Source: Vombatus ursinus
Taxonomy: Eukaryota; Chordata; Mammalia; Diprotodontia; Vombatidae
Assembly (NCBI RefSeq): GCF_900497805.2
Contig: NW_020954569.1
Span: forward strand, 22,741,903 to 22,805,902
Reading direction: 5' to 3'
Length of the DNA stretch: 64,000 bases
The translations under genes were made by a program, and so were the position numbers. The notes below the pieces were generated by a model. That model was not told the origin of the DNA, did not search any database, and saw only the letters and a list, made by a program, of their open reading frames with translations. The first letter of the stretch is position 1. Each line of letters starts with the position of its first letter. Below are positions 32,441-44,860 of the stretch, piece after piece.

Positions 32441-35400
32441 GGAAATACACAGTGAATGTGATTGAGATAAACTTTTCCATTAAACAGAAGTGGATAGCAG
32501 AATGGATTAAAAACCATAATCCTACAATATGGTGTTTACAAGAAACACATCTGAAGCAGAGAGACTCACACAGAGAGAAAGGTAAGGGACTAGAGCAGAA
32601 TCTATTCTGTTTCAACTGAAGTTAAAAAAAAAAGCAGGGGTAGAAATCCTGATCTCAGACAAAATAAAAGCAAAAATAGACCTAATTAAAAGAGATAAGG
32701 AAAGAAAACCACATCTGGGTAAAAGGTACCTTTTACTAAACATATATGTACCAGGTGGTATAGCATCCAAATTTTTAAAGGAGAAGTTAAATGAGTTACA
32801 GGAAGAAATAGACAGCAAAACTATATGAGTAGGTGACCTCAACTGTCCCCTCTTAGAACTCAATAAATCAAAGCAAAAATAAACAAGAAAGAAATTAAGG
32901 AAGTAAATAAAATATTTGAGAAGTTAGATATGACAGACCTAAATTCTTTAGGATTAAAGCAATCATTTGGAAATATTTTGCCCAGTTGTATACCAGTATA
33001 TCTGACAATCTGAGTGAAATGGATGAATATTTTTAAAAAATATATAAATTGCTTAGATTAACAGATCAGGAAATAGAATGCCTAAATAACCCATCTTAGG
33101 AAAAGAAATTGAACAAGCCATTAATGAACTTCCTAGGAGAAAAATCCCCAGGGCCAGATGGGTTCATGAGTAAATTCTACCAAACATTTAAAGGAAAAAA
33201 AACTAATTCCAATACTATGTAAACTATTTGGGAAAATAGGCGAAAAAGGAATCCTACCAAATTCCTTTTATGACACAGATATGGTTCTGATACCTAAACT
33301 AGGAAGAGCTAAAACATAGAAAGAAAACTATAGACCAATTTTCCTAATGAATATCAATGCAAAAAATTTGAACAAAATACTAGCAAAGTGATTACAGCAA
33401 TATATCACAAGGATTATACACTATGACCAGGTGGGATTTATACCAGGAGTGCAGGGCTGGCTCAATATTAGGAGAACTATCAATACAATTTACCATGTCA
33501 ATAAAAAACCCAACAGACATCATATGATTATCTCAATAGATGCTGAAAAAGCTTTTGACAAAATACAGCACCCATTCCTATTAAAAACACTGAAGAGCAT
33601 AGAAATGAAGGGAGTGTTCCTTAAAATGATAAGTAGTATCTATCTAAAACCATTAGAAAGCATTATCTGTAATGGAAATATGTTAGTAGCCTTTCCAATA
33701 AGACCAGGAGGGAAGCAAGTATGCCATCATCACCACTATTATTCAATATAGTACTAGAAATGTTAGCTACAGCAACAAGATAAGAAAAAGAAATTGAAGG
33801 AATTAGAATAGGCAATGAGGAAACAAAACTATCACTCTTCGCAGATGATATGATGGCATACTTAGAGAACCCTAAGGAATTAACTAAAAAGTTGTTTGAA
33901 ATAATTAATAACTTTAGCAAAGTTGCAGGATATAAGATAAATCCACATAAATCATCAACATTTTTATGTGATCAATAAAGCCCAGCAGCAAGAGATAGAA
34001 AGAGAAACTTAATTTAAAATAACTGTAAACAATGTAAAATACTTGGGAGTCTACCTGCCAAGAGAAACCTAGGAACTATATGGACACAATTGTGAAACAC
34101 TTTTCACACAAATAAAGTCAGATCTAAACAATTGGGAAAATATCAGTTGCTTATGGGGAAGTAGAGCTAATATAATAAAAGTGACAAATCTGCCTAATCT
34201 AATTTACTTATTCAGTGCCATACTACCAAATAATTATTTTAAACTACCAAATAATAAACTACCAAAATTTGTTTTATAAATAAAACTACCAAAATTATTT
34301 TATGCAGCTAGAAACAATAATAATAAAATTCATTTGAAGAACAAAAGGTCAAGAATATCAAGGGAATTAATTTTAAAAAAATAGAAAGGTAGGAGGCCTA
34401 GCAATATTGATACTAAACATACATGAACCAGATAGTATAGTATCCAAATTCTTAAAGGAAAAGTGGAGTGAGTTACAGGAAGAAATAGACAGCAAAACTA
34501 TATGAGTAGGTGACCTCAACTGGCAATGCCAGATCTCAAACTATCTTATAAAGCAGTAATCATTAAAACTGTCTGGTACTGGCTAAGGAATAGAGTGGTA
34601 GATCAGTGGAATAGATTAGGTACACAAGACACAGTAGTCAATGACTATAGTAACTTAGTGTTTGATAAAACCAAAGACCTCAGCTATTGTGATAAGTACT
34701 TGGTATTTGACAAAAACTGCTGTGAAAAGTGGAAAACAATAGGACATAAGCTAGGTATAGACCAACATCTCACACTGTATACCAAGATAAGTTCAAAATA
34801 GGTGCATGGTTCAGACATATACCGCATAAGTAAATTAGAAGAACAAGGAATAATCTACCTGTCAGATCTATGGGGAGAGGAAGAATTTAATAGAGAGCAC
34901 TGCAAAATGTAAAATAGATAATTTTGATTGTGTTAAATTAAAAAACTTTTGTACAAACAAAACTAATTCCACCAAGATTGGAAGGAAAGCAGAAATCTGG
35001 GAAACAATCTTTATATCCAGTGTCTCTGATAAAGGCCTCATTTCTAAAATATAGAGTACTGAGTCAAATTTATAAGAATGGTCAAAGGACATGAACAGGC
35101 AGTTTTCAGATAAAGAAATCAAAGCTATGCATAGGCATATGAAGTTCTGTAAGTCACTTTTGATTAGAGAAATACAAATTAAAACAACTCTGAGGTACCA
35201 CCTCACACCTACCACATTGGCTAATATGACAAAAAAAGAAAAAAAAAAAGAAAAATTATAAATGTTGGAGAGGATGTGGGGAAATTGGGACATTGATGCA
35301 CTGTTGGTTGAATTGTGAACTAATCTAACCATTCTGGAGAGCAATTTGGAACTATTCCCAAAGGGCAACCAAACTGTGCATACCCTTTGATCCATCAATA

Positions 35401-35700
35401 CCACTACTAGGTCTGTATCCCAGAGAGAACATAAAAAGGAAAAAGTACCTACACATGCAAAAATATTTATAGCAGCCCATTTTATGGAGGCAAAATATTG
35501 GAAATGAAGGGATGCCCATTAATTGGGAAATGGTTGAACAAACTGTGGTATGTGAATGTAATGGAATACCATTGCAAGTAAGAAATGATGAACAGGCAGA
35601 TTTCAAAAAGTCCTGGAAAGACTTGTATAAACTGAAAGTGAAATGAGCAAAACCAAGAAAATATTGGACACAGTATCAACAACATTATGTGATGATCAGC
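32440..35700 (+). pseudogene. L1 ORF2 remnant (endonuclease and reverse transcriptase)
   Basis: ORF2p nicks DNA and reverse-transcribes L1 RNA. Endonuclease pieces: 'NPTIWCLQETHLKQRDSHRE' near 32517 and the 'VGDLNCPL' (GDFN-type) block near 32833. Much of the rest up to the thumbless start of RT is missing at about 32950. RT: 'MGFIPGVQGWLNIRRTINTI' (33431), 'IISIDAEKAFDKIQHPFLLK' (33521) and the catalytic FADD at 33838-33849. The C-terminus is open at 34526-34801 ('MPDLKLSYKAVIIKTVWYWL'). A 117-bp endonuclease-derived insertion sits at 34406-34522. Numerous stops. Confidence 0.85.
34406..34522 (+). repeat. Internal duplication of an ORF2 endonuclease segment
   Basis: This segment is about 90% identical by eye to 32733-32845 of the same L1, including the shared 'actatatgagtaggtgacct', yet sits between coding for the ORF2 C-terminal region. 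It is flanked by the direct repeat gcaat (34401-34405 and 34523-34527); removing it with one repeat restores the usual 'gcctagcaatgccagatct' order. Confidence 0.8.
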
Positions 35701-36081
35701 TATGAATGACTCAGCTCTTCTTAGCAGCTCAATGATCTAAGACAAGTAGAAAGGACTGACAAAGGCTAATGCTATCCATATCCAGATAAAGAACTGATGG
35801 TCTCTGAATGCAGAGCAAAGTATGTTTTTCAGTTACTTTATTTTTTCTCATTTTTTCTGTTTCTTCTTTCAAACTGTAACTAATATGGAAATATTTTTAT
35901 ATGATAGTACACATATAAAATATAACAAACTGCCTACCATTTTCAGAAGAGGGAAGTAGAAGGAAGGAGGGAGGAAGGAAGAGAGGGTGAAAAATTTGGA
36001 TCTCAAAATCTTTTGAAAGTGAATGCTAAAATTTTTCTTCACATGAAACTGGGGAAAAATAAAATATAAAAAAGAAAAAAA
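35700..36081 (+). other. L1 3' UTR and A-rich tail
   Basis: 'tatgaatgactcagctcttc', 'tatccatatccagataaaga', 'gaactgatggtctctgaatg', a purine-rich patch at 35945-35995 (gggaagtagaaggaaggagg) and an AAATAAAATATAAAAAAG tail. A SINE begins immediately after the tail. Confidence 0.8.
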
Positions 36082-36235
36082 GGGGGGGGCAGCTAGGTGG
36101 CACAGTGGATAGAGCACCGGCCCTGAAGTTAGGAGGACCTGAGTTCAAATCCGGCCTCAGACCAATCACTTGACACTTAGTAGCTGTGTGACCGTGGGCA
36201 AGTCACTTAACTCCAATTGCCAAAAAAAAAAATAT
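36082..36235 (+). mobile_element. tRNA-headed marsupial SINE (WSINE-like)
   Basis: 'ggggcagctaggtggcacag', 'agagcaccggccctgaagtt', 'gagttcaaatccggcctcag', 'tagctgtgtgaccgtgggca', 'acttaactccaattgcc' plus a poly-A tail. It starts flush with the L1 poly-A tail, a common SINE target. Confidence 0.92.
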
Positions 36236-36481
36236 TAAAAATTTAAAAATTAAAACTAAAAAAAATTGATTCAGCGGCATTTATTAATTGTCTTTAGTAA
36301 TTAATTGTCTATTTAGGAAGATAAAAAGCAAGACCTGGTTATGGGGTCTTCCTTTCATGCTCCATCCCCCTGTGAAGTCTTCTCAGACAGGATTTAATGG
36401 AAGACAAGTTACCATTGAACCAACTATCACCAACCACCAAGCAAAATAGCACATAGAAACTGCCCAGATATTCCAATACTT

Positions 36482-36737
36482 GAGTTTTTCAGTCATTTTT
36501 CATTCATATCAGATTCTTCATGAACCCATTTGGGATTTTCTTAGCAAAGATACCAGAGTGGTTTGCCAATTCCTACTCCAACTCATTTTACAGATGAGGA
36601 AAATGAGGCAAAAGGAGTTAAGTGACTTGCCCGGGGTCCCACAGCTAGTGAGTGTCTGAGACCAGATTTAAAATCAGGAAGATGAGTCTTCTGACTCTAG
36701 TACTTGTACTGTATTCATTGTGCCACCTAGCTGCACC
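36482..36737 (-). mobile_element. MAR1-type CORE-SINE (antisense)
   Basis: 'catgaacccatttgggattt', 'ccagagtggtttgccaattc', 'cattttacagatgaggaaaa', 'gttaagtgacttgcccgggg', 'cattgtgccacctagctgca' give a complete antisense MAR1. Confidence 0.88.
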
Positions 36738-36984
36738 CAACACTTGGGAACCTTCAGCTATATTCCCAAATCTTGCCTACTTTTATTATTTCCTTCATTT
36801 CAATCTATAGTGTCCTAATGGGACATTTCTTGGATTCCAAAGGTAATTTCAGGTTCCATGCCTATGTCCATTGACACCACCATCTATACCCTGCCCCTTC
36901 CCCCATAGTTCTACTCTTCTTGTTGCTCTCAAGGAATTTATATAGGCTAGTCAGTGAGACAAAATTAACAGAAAACAATAATTC

Positions 36985-37210
36985 CATGATAACAGCTGTC
37001 ATTTACATAATGCTTTCCATATCCATTATCCCACTAGATCGTCACAATAATCATTCTAGGTGAGTACCTCAGTTGTTGTTTTCCCCATCTCATAGATTAG
37101 GAAATTTATACTTCCAAATGTTAAATGACTAGCCAGGGTCACACAACTATATTTCAGATGAGGGACCAGATACCTCTTGACTCATTCAATTATATATTAC
37201 CTAGGAGTTC
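36985..37210 (-). mobile_element. MIR/THER-type SINE (antisense)
   Basis: 'acagctgtcatttacataat', 'cgtcacaataatcattctag', 'tccccatctcatagattagg', 'aatgactagccagggtcaca' follow the antisense MIR order. Confidence 0.7.
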
Positions 37211-37499
37211 AGAGAAGGGTGAGATCAGTATAAAACTAAGAGGTAAATGTCAAGTTCACTCTTACTCCAATGCCTGTGCTTATTTTTTTTTCCCTTTGAA
37301 TTCTGTCTCTCAGTTTTTCCTAAGTATTTTTCTATGATGAACTCAATCCTCACCTTGTAACCTTCCTTGGTTACTGAAGTAGGTATTGATCTTCCCATTA
37401 TCTGATCTCTGTTTTCATTTATCATCTTTCTTGCACAGTTTATCACTTAATTATTTGTTATTTTTACTTATTTTTAGTTTTTGGTCATCTCTAATTGAG

Positions 37500-37673
37500 G
37501 TGAGGTATATGATGTCACATATATAATTAATATCAGATTCCTTGCCTTCCAAAGGAGAAGGGAGAGGCAGGAGATAAGAAAATAATTTGGAACTCAATAT
37601 GTTAAAAAAAATGTAATTTTTTTACATGTAATCAGGAAACATTCAATGAAATAAATAAAAAAATAAAGAGATG
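37500..37673 (+). mobile_element. L1 3' UTR fragment
   Basis: 'taatatcagattccttgcct', 'aaaggagaagggagaggcag', 'aataatttggaactcaatat' and an A-rich end match the terminal part of the marsupial L1 3' UTR. Confidence 0.7.
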
Positions 37674-37994
37674 ATTTTTTGGACAAAAACAACATGGTAA
37701 TTTGTTTTGTCAGACTATCCATATATGTATTGTGTACCTTATCATTATTTATTTTTTTGTTTTAGGAGAGGAAGGGACCTCCTTGTGGAAGGGACAAATT
37801 AATTAATTAAATAAATGTACAGAAGAAAAAATGAAGTGCAGGATGGTATAGAAAATGAGTAGCATAATTTCCTTATTACCTTCTTATATTTATGTGTATT
37901 TATACATAACAGCTTATATTTTGCATACACTCTTCTTTATTGTTCTTCTTTCCATACCAAACTACTTGTGTTTATTGATCATTATTGAATTCAC

Positions 37995-38180
37995 AATAAA
38001 AATAAATAAATATAAAATTAAAATATTTTGATAAATGTTTTAATATACTCTTTTTTGTAATACTATATATTTTATTCCGTTTAAAAAAATGTTATTCTCA
38101 TAAAGGTTCTTTAGTTTTCATTAGATTAACAAAGGGGTCCATGACACACATGCAAAAATGTTAAAAGCTCCTGGGCTAGA
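37995..38180. mobile_element. hAT-like DNA transposon fragment
   Basis: 'atattttattccgtttaaaa', 'ttattctcataaaggttc', 'aaaggggtccatgacacaca' and 'aatgttaaaagctcctgg' correspond to the right half of the short hAT element seen at 6044 and 10333. Confidence 0.5.
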
Positions 38181-39336
38181 AATAAAAAACAAAAACAAAA
38201 ACAAGCTTATTCCTATAATAGAAGTGTTAAAGAACTGGAAATACAAAAGAATAGCAATTCAAAAGAAGAATTTTAGAATTTTGTTCTTGGAGGTGGAACA
38301 TTTCTTTTATCTCTTAAAATTATTTCTTAAGCTTAACACTGAACATTAATGCAACCAACTAAACTTACTTATATTCCTTTAATTTGATCAATTATTTTAG
38401 CACATAAAGTATTTTAATTTCTCAGTCAGTCAATAAGTATTTATTAAAGACTATGTGCCAGGCACCATGCTAAACACAAGGGATACAAAATGATATGAAA
38501 GGCAGTTCTTGTCCTCAAGTGCTTACAGCCCAGTGGAGGAGATACCAAGCAAACAGATAAGTACGAGCAAGCTATGAAACACAAGACAAATAGAAAATAA
38601 TTAACTGAGAGAAGGCACCAGAATTAAGATGGGTTGGGAAAGGTTTCCTGTAGATGAGGGAGTTTTAATTGAGACTTTAAAGAAGCTAGGGAAGTCAGGA
38701 GGTAGAGCTGAGAGGGAGAGTGTTCCCAGCCTGAGGAACAGCTAGAGAAAATTCCCATAGCTAAGAAATTGAGTGTTGTGTTCATGGAATAGCAAGAAGG
38801 CCAGTGCCACTGGTTCAAAGAAGACATGGTGGAGAATAGGGGTGTCAGAAGAATGAAACGATAGGAAAGGGCTAGGTTATGAAGAACTTGGAGTGACAAA
38901 TTATTTTTCATTTGATCCAGGAGGTCATAAGGAGCTACTGAAGTTTATTAAGTAAGGGGATAACTTGGTCAGAACTGCCCTTTAGGAAGATACTTTGGTG
39001 GCCGAATGGAGCACGGATTGGCATGGGGAGACACTTCAGACAGTCAAATTTATCAGCAGGCTATTGCAATAGTCTAAGTATGAGACAATTAATGCCTGCA
39101 CCAGGGTGGTGGCAGTGTCAGAGGAGAGAAGGAGGGAGTATTCAAGAGATGTTGCAAGGGAGACCTTGTGAGATCTTGAAAACAGACTGAGTATGAGAGG
39201 TAGTTAGGAATCAAGGATAACATCGAGGTAGTGAGCCTGAGGAACTGAGAAAATGGTGATGCCCTGAAAAGTAAGGGTGAAGTTTGGAAGAGGGACGGGC
39301 TTAGAGAGAAAGGTAATGAGTTCAATGGTGGACATA

Positions 39337-39640
39337 TGAGGGAATTATGGGAACTGATTGAGCCACATCGACTCCATCTTGTGACTCAATTTTGGAGCTA
39401 ACTCAGTTCTCTTTCTATTTAAGTAGGGGTCTAGTCCAATTTCTGTCTTGTGAGAAAATTTTGTTCAGTTATGGGAATTGTGAGAAAACTCTATTGCATT
39501 ATCTGAACCTAACCTTGCATGGCTGGGAAGCTGGACGACTTCTACCTGTTCTTAGAGATCCTTAACTAAGGACCTGACCAGAATTGACCAAAAACCCAAT
39601 TAGATCTGAAAATTAATGCAAGGACTTTTCTCACAATTGT

Positions 39641-39687
<47 letters not shown>

Positions 39688-39697
39688 NNNNNNNNNN

Positions 39698-39759
<62 letters not shown>

Positions 39760-40184
39760 CATATACACATACACACACATGTAAAGCAGCCCATGTGTAT
39801 TATCTGAAAACTGGCCCCATGATAGTCAACCAGTTACTGTTTCCTTATTCCTTTGATTGAGTATAGCCATTTGGGGGGAATGGGACATCTTTTTTTTCTG
39901 AGTTTAAGAAGTTGCCTATTTTCTCTCTATACTTGGAAAGTCCCTAATCTTTCTTCCAATTACAAATTAGATTACAGATTACCTAATTATGTATCCAGGT
40001 TTGTATCCTGCTTATTGCTATCCTTTAATGTATAAAAACGTGTCTCCTCCTATATTTGGGGACCACTGCCATGTTGATGAGGTCTGGTCCCAATTTGTTA
40101 TGTAATTGGAATGCATTTCTCAATAAATTGATAGGCTTGGAACTTGAACTTTTGTTTCCTTAGCCATTTCAGATTTTACCCACC
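39337..40184 (+). mobile_element. Solo LTR of an endogenous retrovirus, inside L2
   Basis: An approximately 850-bp block interrupts the L2 coding sequence; L2 order resumes on both sides. It carries a TATA-like box (tataaaa, 40031-40037) and a polyadenylation signal (aataaa, about 40132-40137) in plus orientation and ends with a pyrimidine-rich stretch. Flanks acata/aaatg may be an eroded 5-bp target duplication. No internal retroviral region adjoins it, so this is a fossil single LTR. Family not determined. It is younger than the host L2. A (TACATA)n expansion with ten Ns (39688-39697) sits inside. Confidence 0.7.
39645..39775. repeat. (TACATA)n microsatellite with an assembly gap
   Basis: A hexamer-repeat tract runs up to and beyond ten Ns at 39688-39697 with the same phase type on both sides, so the gap is probably only an unresolved repeat length. 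Frames here read alternating Ile-His and Tyr-Val. Confidence 0.95.
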
Positions 40185-40874
40185 AAATGTGTTGAGTTTA
40201 AGACAAGACATTCAGTTTGAGATGTTCGAAAGAGAGTTGAAGATGTAAAACTATGGTTTATCAGAGAGATTAGAGCAGTATAGGTATATCTGAGAATCAT
40301 CAGTAGAGAGATGATAATTAAATCCATAATGATGAGATCATCAAGTGAAGTAGTATAGAGGGAGAAAAGAAGAGAGCCCAGGACAGATTTCTGTGACAGC
40401 TCTTTTAGAGGGCATGACCTGCATGAGAATCCAACACAAGGGGCTGAAGAGAATAATTTTGGTAGTTAAGGGGAGGACGAGGAAATAATGGTGTCTGAGA
40501 GAATATAGTCTTTAGACAGAAAAGAGCATCATGGAGAAGGTGATCAGTAGTGTTAAAGGTTGCAAAGAGGTCAAAAAAAATAAAGATTGAGAAGAGGCCA
40601 TTGCATGTGGCAACTAAAAGATCACTAGTAATTTTGGAGAGAGCATTTTTGGTGAAATGATTAAGTTAAAAATCAGAATCTAAGGTGTTAATAAAAGAAT
40701 GAGAGGAGAGAAAATGGAAATTTATACTATACATGACCTTCTCAAGGAATTTAGCCATATTGGTCAAAAGAGATATAGGTAAAATGTTTAGTGGAGATGG
40801 AAGGATCAAGTGGTAATTTTTCAAGATGGGGAGATATGTGCAAGTTTACAGTTATTATGTGTTGAGCCAACAAA

Positions 40875-40965
40875 CAAGGAGAGATTAAAATTAATTAAAC
40901 AAAATTTTAATTTATTTAAATTAAATAAATAATTAATAAGATTAATTAAATAAAAAATTGAAAAT
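40875..40965. repeat. TTAA-rich low-complexity patch
   Basis: Repeated attaat/aaattaa units inside the L2 copy. Confidence 0.7.
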
Positions 40966-42959
40966 TAATGATAAAGAAGATGACAAAGAAGATAGTCTAT
41001 TAGAGGAGATGGGATGAAATTGAATCACTTGAGCAGCTAGAAGGATTTGTTTGACTTGGTAAGGAGTAAGGTCACCTCTGTGTGTGAGAATGGAGTGAAG
41101 GAAGAAATAGTAACAGAAGGCATGTGAGTGATGAGGAAGAGTGGAGAAGAGGGAGCCCATGGTGAAAGATCTGATTTTTTCTCCGTAAAATATGGGACAA
41201 GGTTGTCAACTGAGAGAGTGGGGGAATGGGGAACCATGGGAGGTTTGAAGAGGAATGAAAAGGTTTGGATGAGCTATTGTGGGGACTGGAATAGTGAGTT
41301 AATAAAGGAAATGTAGGATTGAGAAGGTGTAGTGAGGGTTCAATTGAAATTGTAGTGGACCCAGTTAGAATGGATGCATGATTTTCTCAACCTTTGTACA
41401 GCATCATTTGTGCAGGAGCAAATAGTGAGAGCCATTTAAGGCTGAAATTTGCTAGGGTGCAGTTGGCAATATGAGAAGTGGGTCAGAAACTCAAGACAAG
41501 AGGACAGTGTAGAGCTGAAAGTGGCTTGGGTAGGGAAGTTGGCCTGTTAGAGAATTGAGGGGTTGAGGGATTGGAGATCCTAGTATGGAAAAAGAGCAAG
41601 AGTTGGTAAGGCAAGGCAGAAGGAGATGTGGAAAGTCAAGAGATTATATAGATTATTATTAGATAAGGGATTTCACAATTCTTGAACATAGAGATGTCAC
41701 ATTTTTGGTTCATGGCAAAATCAAGGTCAGAACATTTTTGTGTTTGGCTGAGGAGAGGTAGAGAAGAAAGTTATGGGAATTAATTAGGTTGATGAATTAA
41801 GCAATTAGAGTGTTTGAGGGAGAGGCAGTATGTTTGTTGAGGTCCCCTAGTATGAGGATGAGTTGGGAAGGAGAGAAAATTTGTAAGCCAGTCATCAAAC
41901 TCATTGAGGATGGAAGGGGAGTGACCTAAGCATCTATAGAAAACAACTACCATGATTTTGATTGGGTAGTAGTTACTGATTGCATAAACCTCAAAGGAGG
42001 AGAGGTTCCTGATTCAGGGAGGTAAGGGGAGAATCTGGAAGTGAACTGGCTCAGGCTATAAATAAATAAGGTCTAAGCTTGTATGAAGATTGGGTTTGTG
42101 AGTGGGCCATTGTACTGTCAGGCCAGAGAAAATAAAGAGTACCAGTCTCTCAAAAAAAAAAAAGTTGTTGGGGAGGGTAATGCCAGGCCATTCCCTATTA
42201 TCTGGTATCTAGTGTGAGATGGAGGGGCAGAGTATTTTGGGCTTTTGGGGGATCCATACAAGGAAAGTAGATATTTTCCAAACTGTTTATGTAGACAGGG
42301 AATTTGACAAGGTACCACCAGCTGGGAGTGTTAGAATGTTGGTGGTAGTGGGATAGATATCTCCCTACTCACCTCTTCTTGTCTTTTACCCTGTAGGTTT
42401 GGACATCAGAGAATCTTTCTCCCCCTTCTTCCCCTGCCTGAAAGGGAGTAGGGGTAGCACCAGGGCTAGGGCTGAAGGAAGATCACGACAGCTTTTAATC
42501 TTAGAAATGAGCTAATTTTAGAGGGGTGGTGAGGTAGGCTTAGGGGCAAGAATCTCTACCACTCTTGGCAATGGTAGAACAAGACTGGCCGTAATTGAAA
42601 TTGTTCATCTAAGACTAAGTCGTTGAGATCAAGGACCACACCTCCTTCCTTTCATGTCTGGCTGTTCAGGATGTTCTCAGGCAGTAACTAAGACCTAGGT
42701 AGGGTTCCTGTAACTCTAATTGTTACTTGGAGTGAAAATAGATGTCTGGACATTTACCTTGTCTTAATGCCAAGTTTAGAGCCCTGAATCTCTAGGCTGT
42801 TAAGGCTGGGTAGATCAAGGGAATGACTTCTCTCATGATCTGAAGAGCTCAGGCCAGCTTGGGGCAGAAGAAGGGACGCAGTAAGAAAGGCTCAAATTTC
42901 TCGGTCAACTCTAGTCAGAGAGATTGGAGGGTAGTGAACATTCACATTAAATTTTAAAA

Positions 42960-43400
42960 AAAGGTAACACCCCAGGACTAAGTGAGCCACGGCTCTGAGG
43001 CTGCAGGGTTCTAGGATCTCTTAGTCTCTGAGTTAACAGCTGTGGTTGAACAATCACCCTTTGAAGGGGGGGGGGCTTTCAGCTTGACTTTTTGTATTTC
43101 TTATTTGCTTTATTTTCTTTACTTCTTTTTTCTTGGTGAGTAGAGGAGGCATATATGCATTTCATGATCAAAGAAGTGGTTTCTACAGGAAGAAGCTACC
43201 TTGGCTTTTAAAAAAAATGTTCAGTAATCTTGAACAGAAATGAGGTAGGATATTTCTGAATGACATACACTTTAGGGTCTGACCCCATATTAATAAGTGC
43301 CTGAAATAGAGTAGAAATGAGGGTCATTTGATTTGAGGACATCAAGAAACAATGAAATGAAGTTTATCAGGAGACATTTATGTCAAAATCTTCTAAAAAC
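42960..43400. other. Possible L2 5' end, then unrecognised
   Basis: GC-richer sequence to about 43080 with a run of ten or more G may still belong to the 5' region of the L2 copy. Beyond it I see nothing recognisable. Confidence 0.3.
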
Positions 43401-43412
43401 ATGGAGAATCAA

Positions 43413-43535
43413 GTAAGTCTCAGAGAAGTTAAGTGTCTTGTTCAGGTTCACAAAACTAGTGTGTATCAAAGTCGGTATTTAAATCCATGTTTTTCTGGTC
43501 TGGTATTTACCAAGTCATGATGCCAGACCACATTC
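43413..43535 (-). mobile_element. MIR-type SINE fragment (antisense)
   Basis: 'cagagaagttaagtgtcttg', 'ttcaggttcacaaaactagt', 'ggtatttaaatccatgtttt' are the antisense MIR core. Confidence 0.6.
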
Positions 43536-43539
43536 TATC

Positions 43540-44860
43540 ATTCACCTAATATATTATATATGTTATATAGTATTATATTAAAATAAACCCTAAATATACA
43601 AAGGCCCAGAAAATTTCAGATATGGAGTTGTTAAAGATGCTGCCACATTCATCTCACACTGTTGGAACCCTTGAGCATGAGATTCTATCACCACCACCAT
43701 TTGGGATGCTTAATGTGTTATAAAGCATTTAGGCCATGGAGTGAATATAAGTCATGGTCACAGTACCTTTTGGTTATAGAATACTTAAATAAATCTTTCA
43801 TGGTCTGCTAATGCGATTTTTCATTGCCAGATAAAATTAAATCATTTTAATTAGCTTATTATATCACTGCCAAACCAAGGTTTTTTTTTCCCCACATTCT
43901 AAAGTCATTGTAATTTTAAAAGAGATTTTTAACAAGACCTTTGCATAGCAACATAGCACAATATTTTTGAAACATTCATTAAAAAAGTTTAAGGTATCAT
44001 ATCTGTCAAACAGAAAACTGTAAGTTGTCAATGCAATGTGGAGCAACACAGGAATTGACAAGCTAACATATCATCTTGTTGAATGAGTAGGAGGATTTTT
44101 CCCCCATTTGGAATGGAATATAAAGCACAAATTCAAGAACTGTTGGTTTTTGAAACATCTTTGAGCAATTTGTCATTTTATATGAAATTTTGTTTTGTCC
44201 AATATGGCTGGTGATTGTTTCTGCTTTTAAGATGTTAAGATGCTGCAATATGGAAAATGTCATGTCAGACCTAAGTGACTATATCAGACTATCAAATAAA
44301 CTCAATTGATTTTTCCTTGATCCTACATTCTTACAGGACTTATCTCTGGAATTCCTCTGCTGAGTATTTTGTCCCATTCCTATTATTTTTATAAAAGGCC
44401 AGGTGAGTCTGGGATGTGAGGGGGGGGTATTTTGAAAGTAGATCTAATAACCTAAACTTTTTTGAAAGAAAAAAGGGAAAAGTTTGTCTTTATTCATTCA
44501 TTACATACAATTTATTTTGATTCTTCATGCATCAGGGTGTCTTTCACTCATGAAGTCAACCATTCCAGATTCTACTTTCTCAATGGGTTCAGAAGTAGAG
44601 AGGAAGGAAGAGAAGACAGATTTGCTGTTTGAATTTTTTTTTTAAATATAAACAAATAAACTCTATCACACATCCTAAAGGTGATACAGGAGTTTAGAGA
44701 ACTGGGAAATCATTGAGGACTAGGATAGACCAAAGAGACTTTATCAAGGAGTGGTGCTTGAACTACATGTAGAAAAAAGAAATTATATTTGGACAAGGTC
44801 CCTAGTAACTCCTCTTTTATTTCCATTCTTTGATGTCACTTAGATATTACTAAAATACTC
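43540..44860. other. No recognised feature
   Basis: Unassigned AT-rich sequence. Two short minus-strand frames (43864-44061, 44063-44263) have no motif. Confidence 0.4.

Larger units (their letters stand above)
28650..36081 (+). mobile_element. Near full-length L1 LINE, decayed, carrying a nested half-L1
   Basis: Without the 1.45-kb insert at 29361-30814, about 6.0 kb runs in order: GC-richer 5' UTR (28650-29360), ORF1 remnant (30826-31875), inter-ORF spacer rich in purines (31876-32440), ORF2 remnant (32440-35700) and 3' UTR with A-rich tail (to 36081). Each part matches marsupial L1 by its coded protein or order. ORF2 has lost a large internal part between the endonuclease and the reverse transcriptase, and stops are frequent, so it cannot move. 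The 5' boundary is approximate. Confidence 0.85.
38425..42955 (-). mobile_element. Near-complete L2 LINE (antisense), split by an LTR
   Basis: The minus strand carries the L2 gene in order, starting from high coordinates. Near 41850 'LILILGDLNKHTASPSNTL' contains the GDxN endonuclease motif. Near 40300 'YHLSTDDSQIY' is the catalytic block (normally YADD). From 39340 leftward come 'MSTIELITFLSKPVPLPNF', 'TIFSVPQAHYLDVILDS' and 'TLVQALIVSYLDYCNSLLI', diagnostic of L2. It ends in the L2 3' UTR at 38425. Stops are frequent. About 3.7 kb of L2 plus an LTR at 39337-40184. The 5' limit is approximate. Confidence 0.85.

Noticed and set aside
32212-32615. Two overlapping minus-strand frames of about 100 codons, Ser/Pro/Leu-rich
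   Set aside because: Antisense of the purine-rich L1 inter-ORF spacer.
34868-35404. A 178-codon minus-strand open frame
   Set aside because: It is the antisense of L1 ORF2 C-terminal coding; the sense strand explains the sequence.
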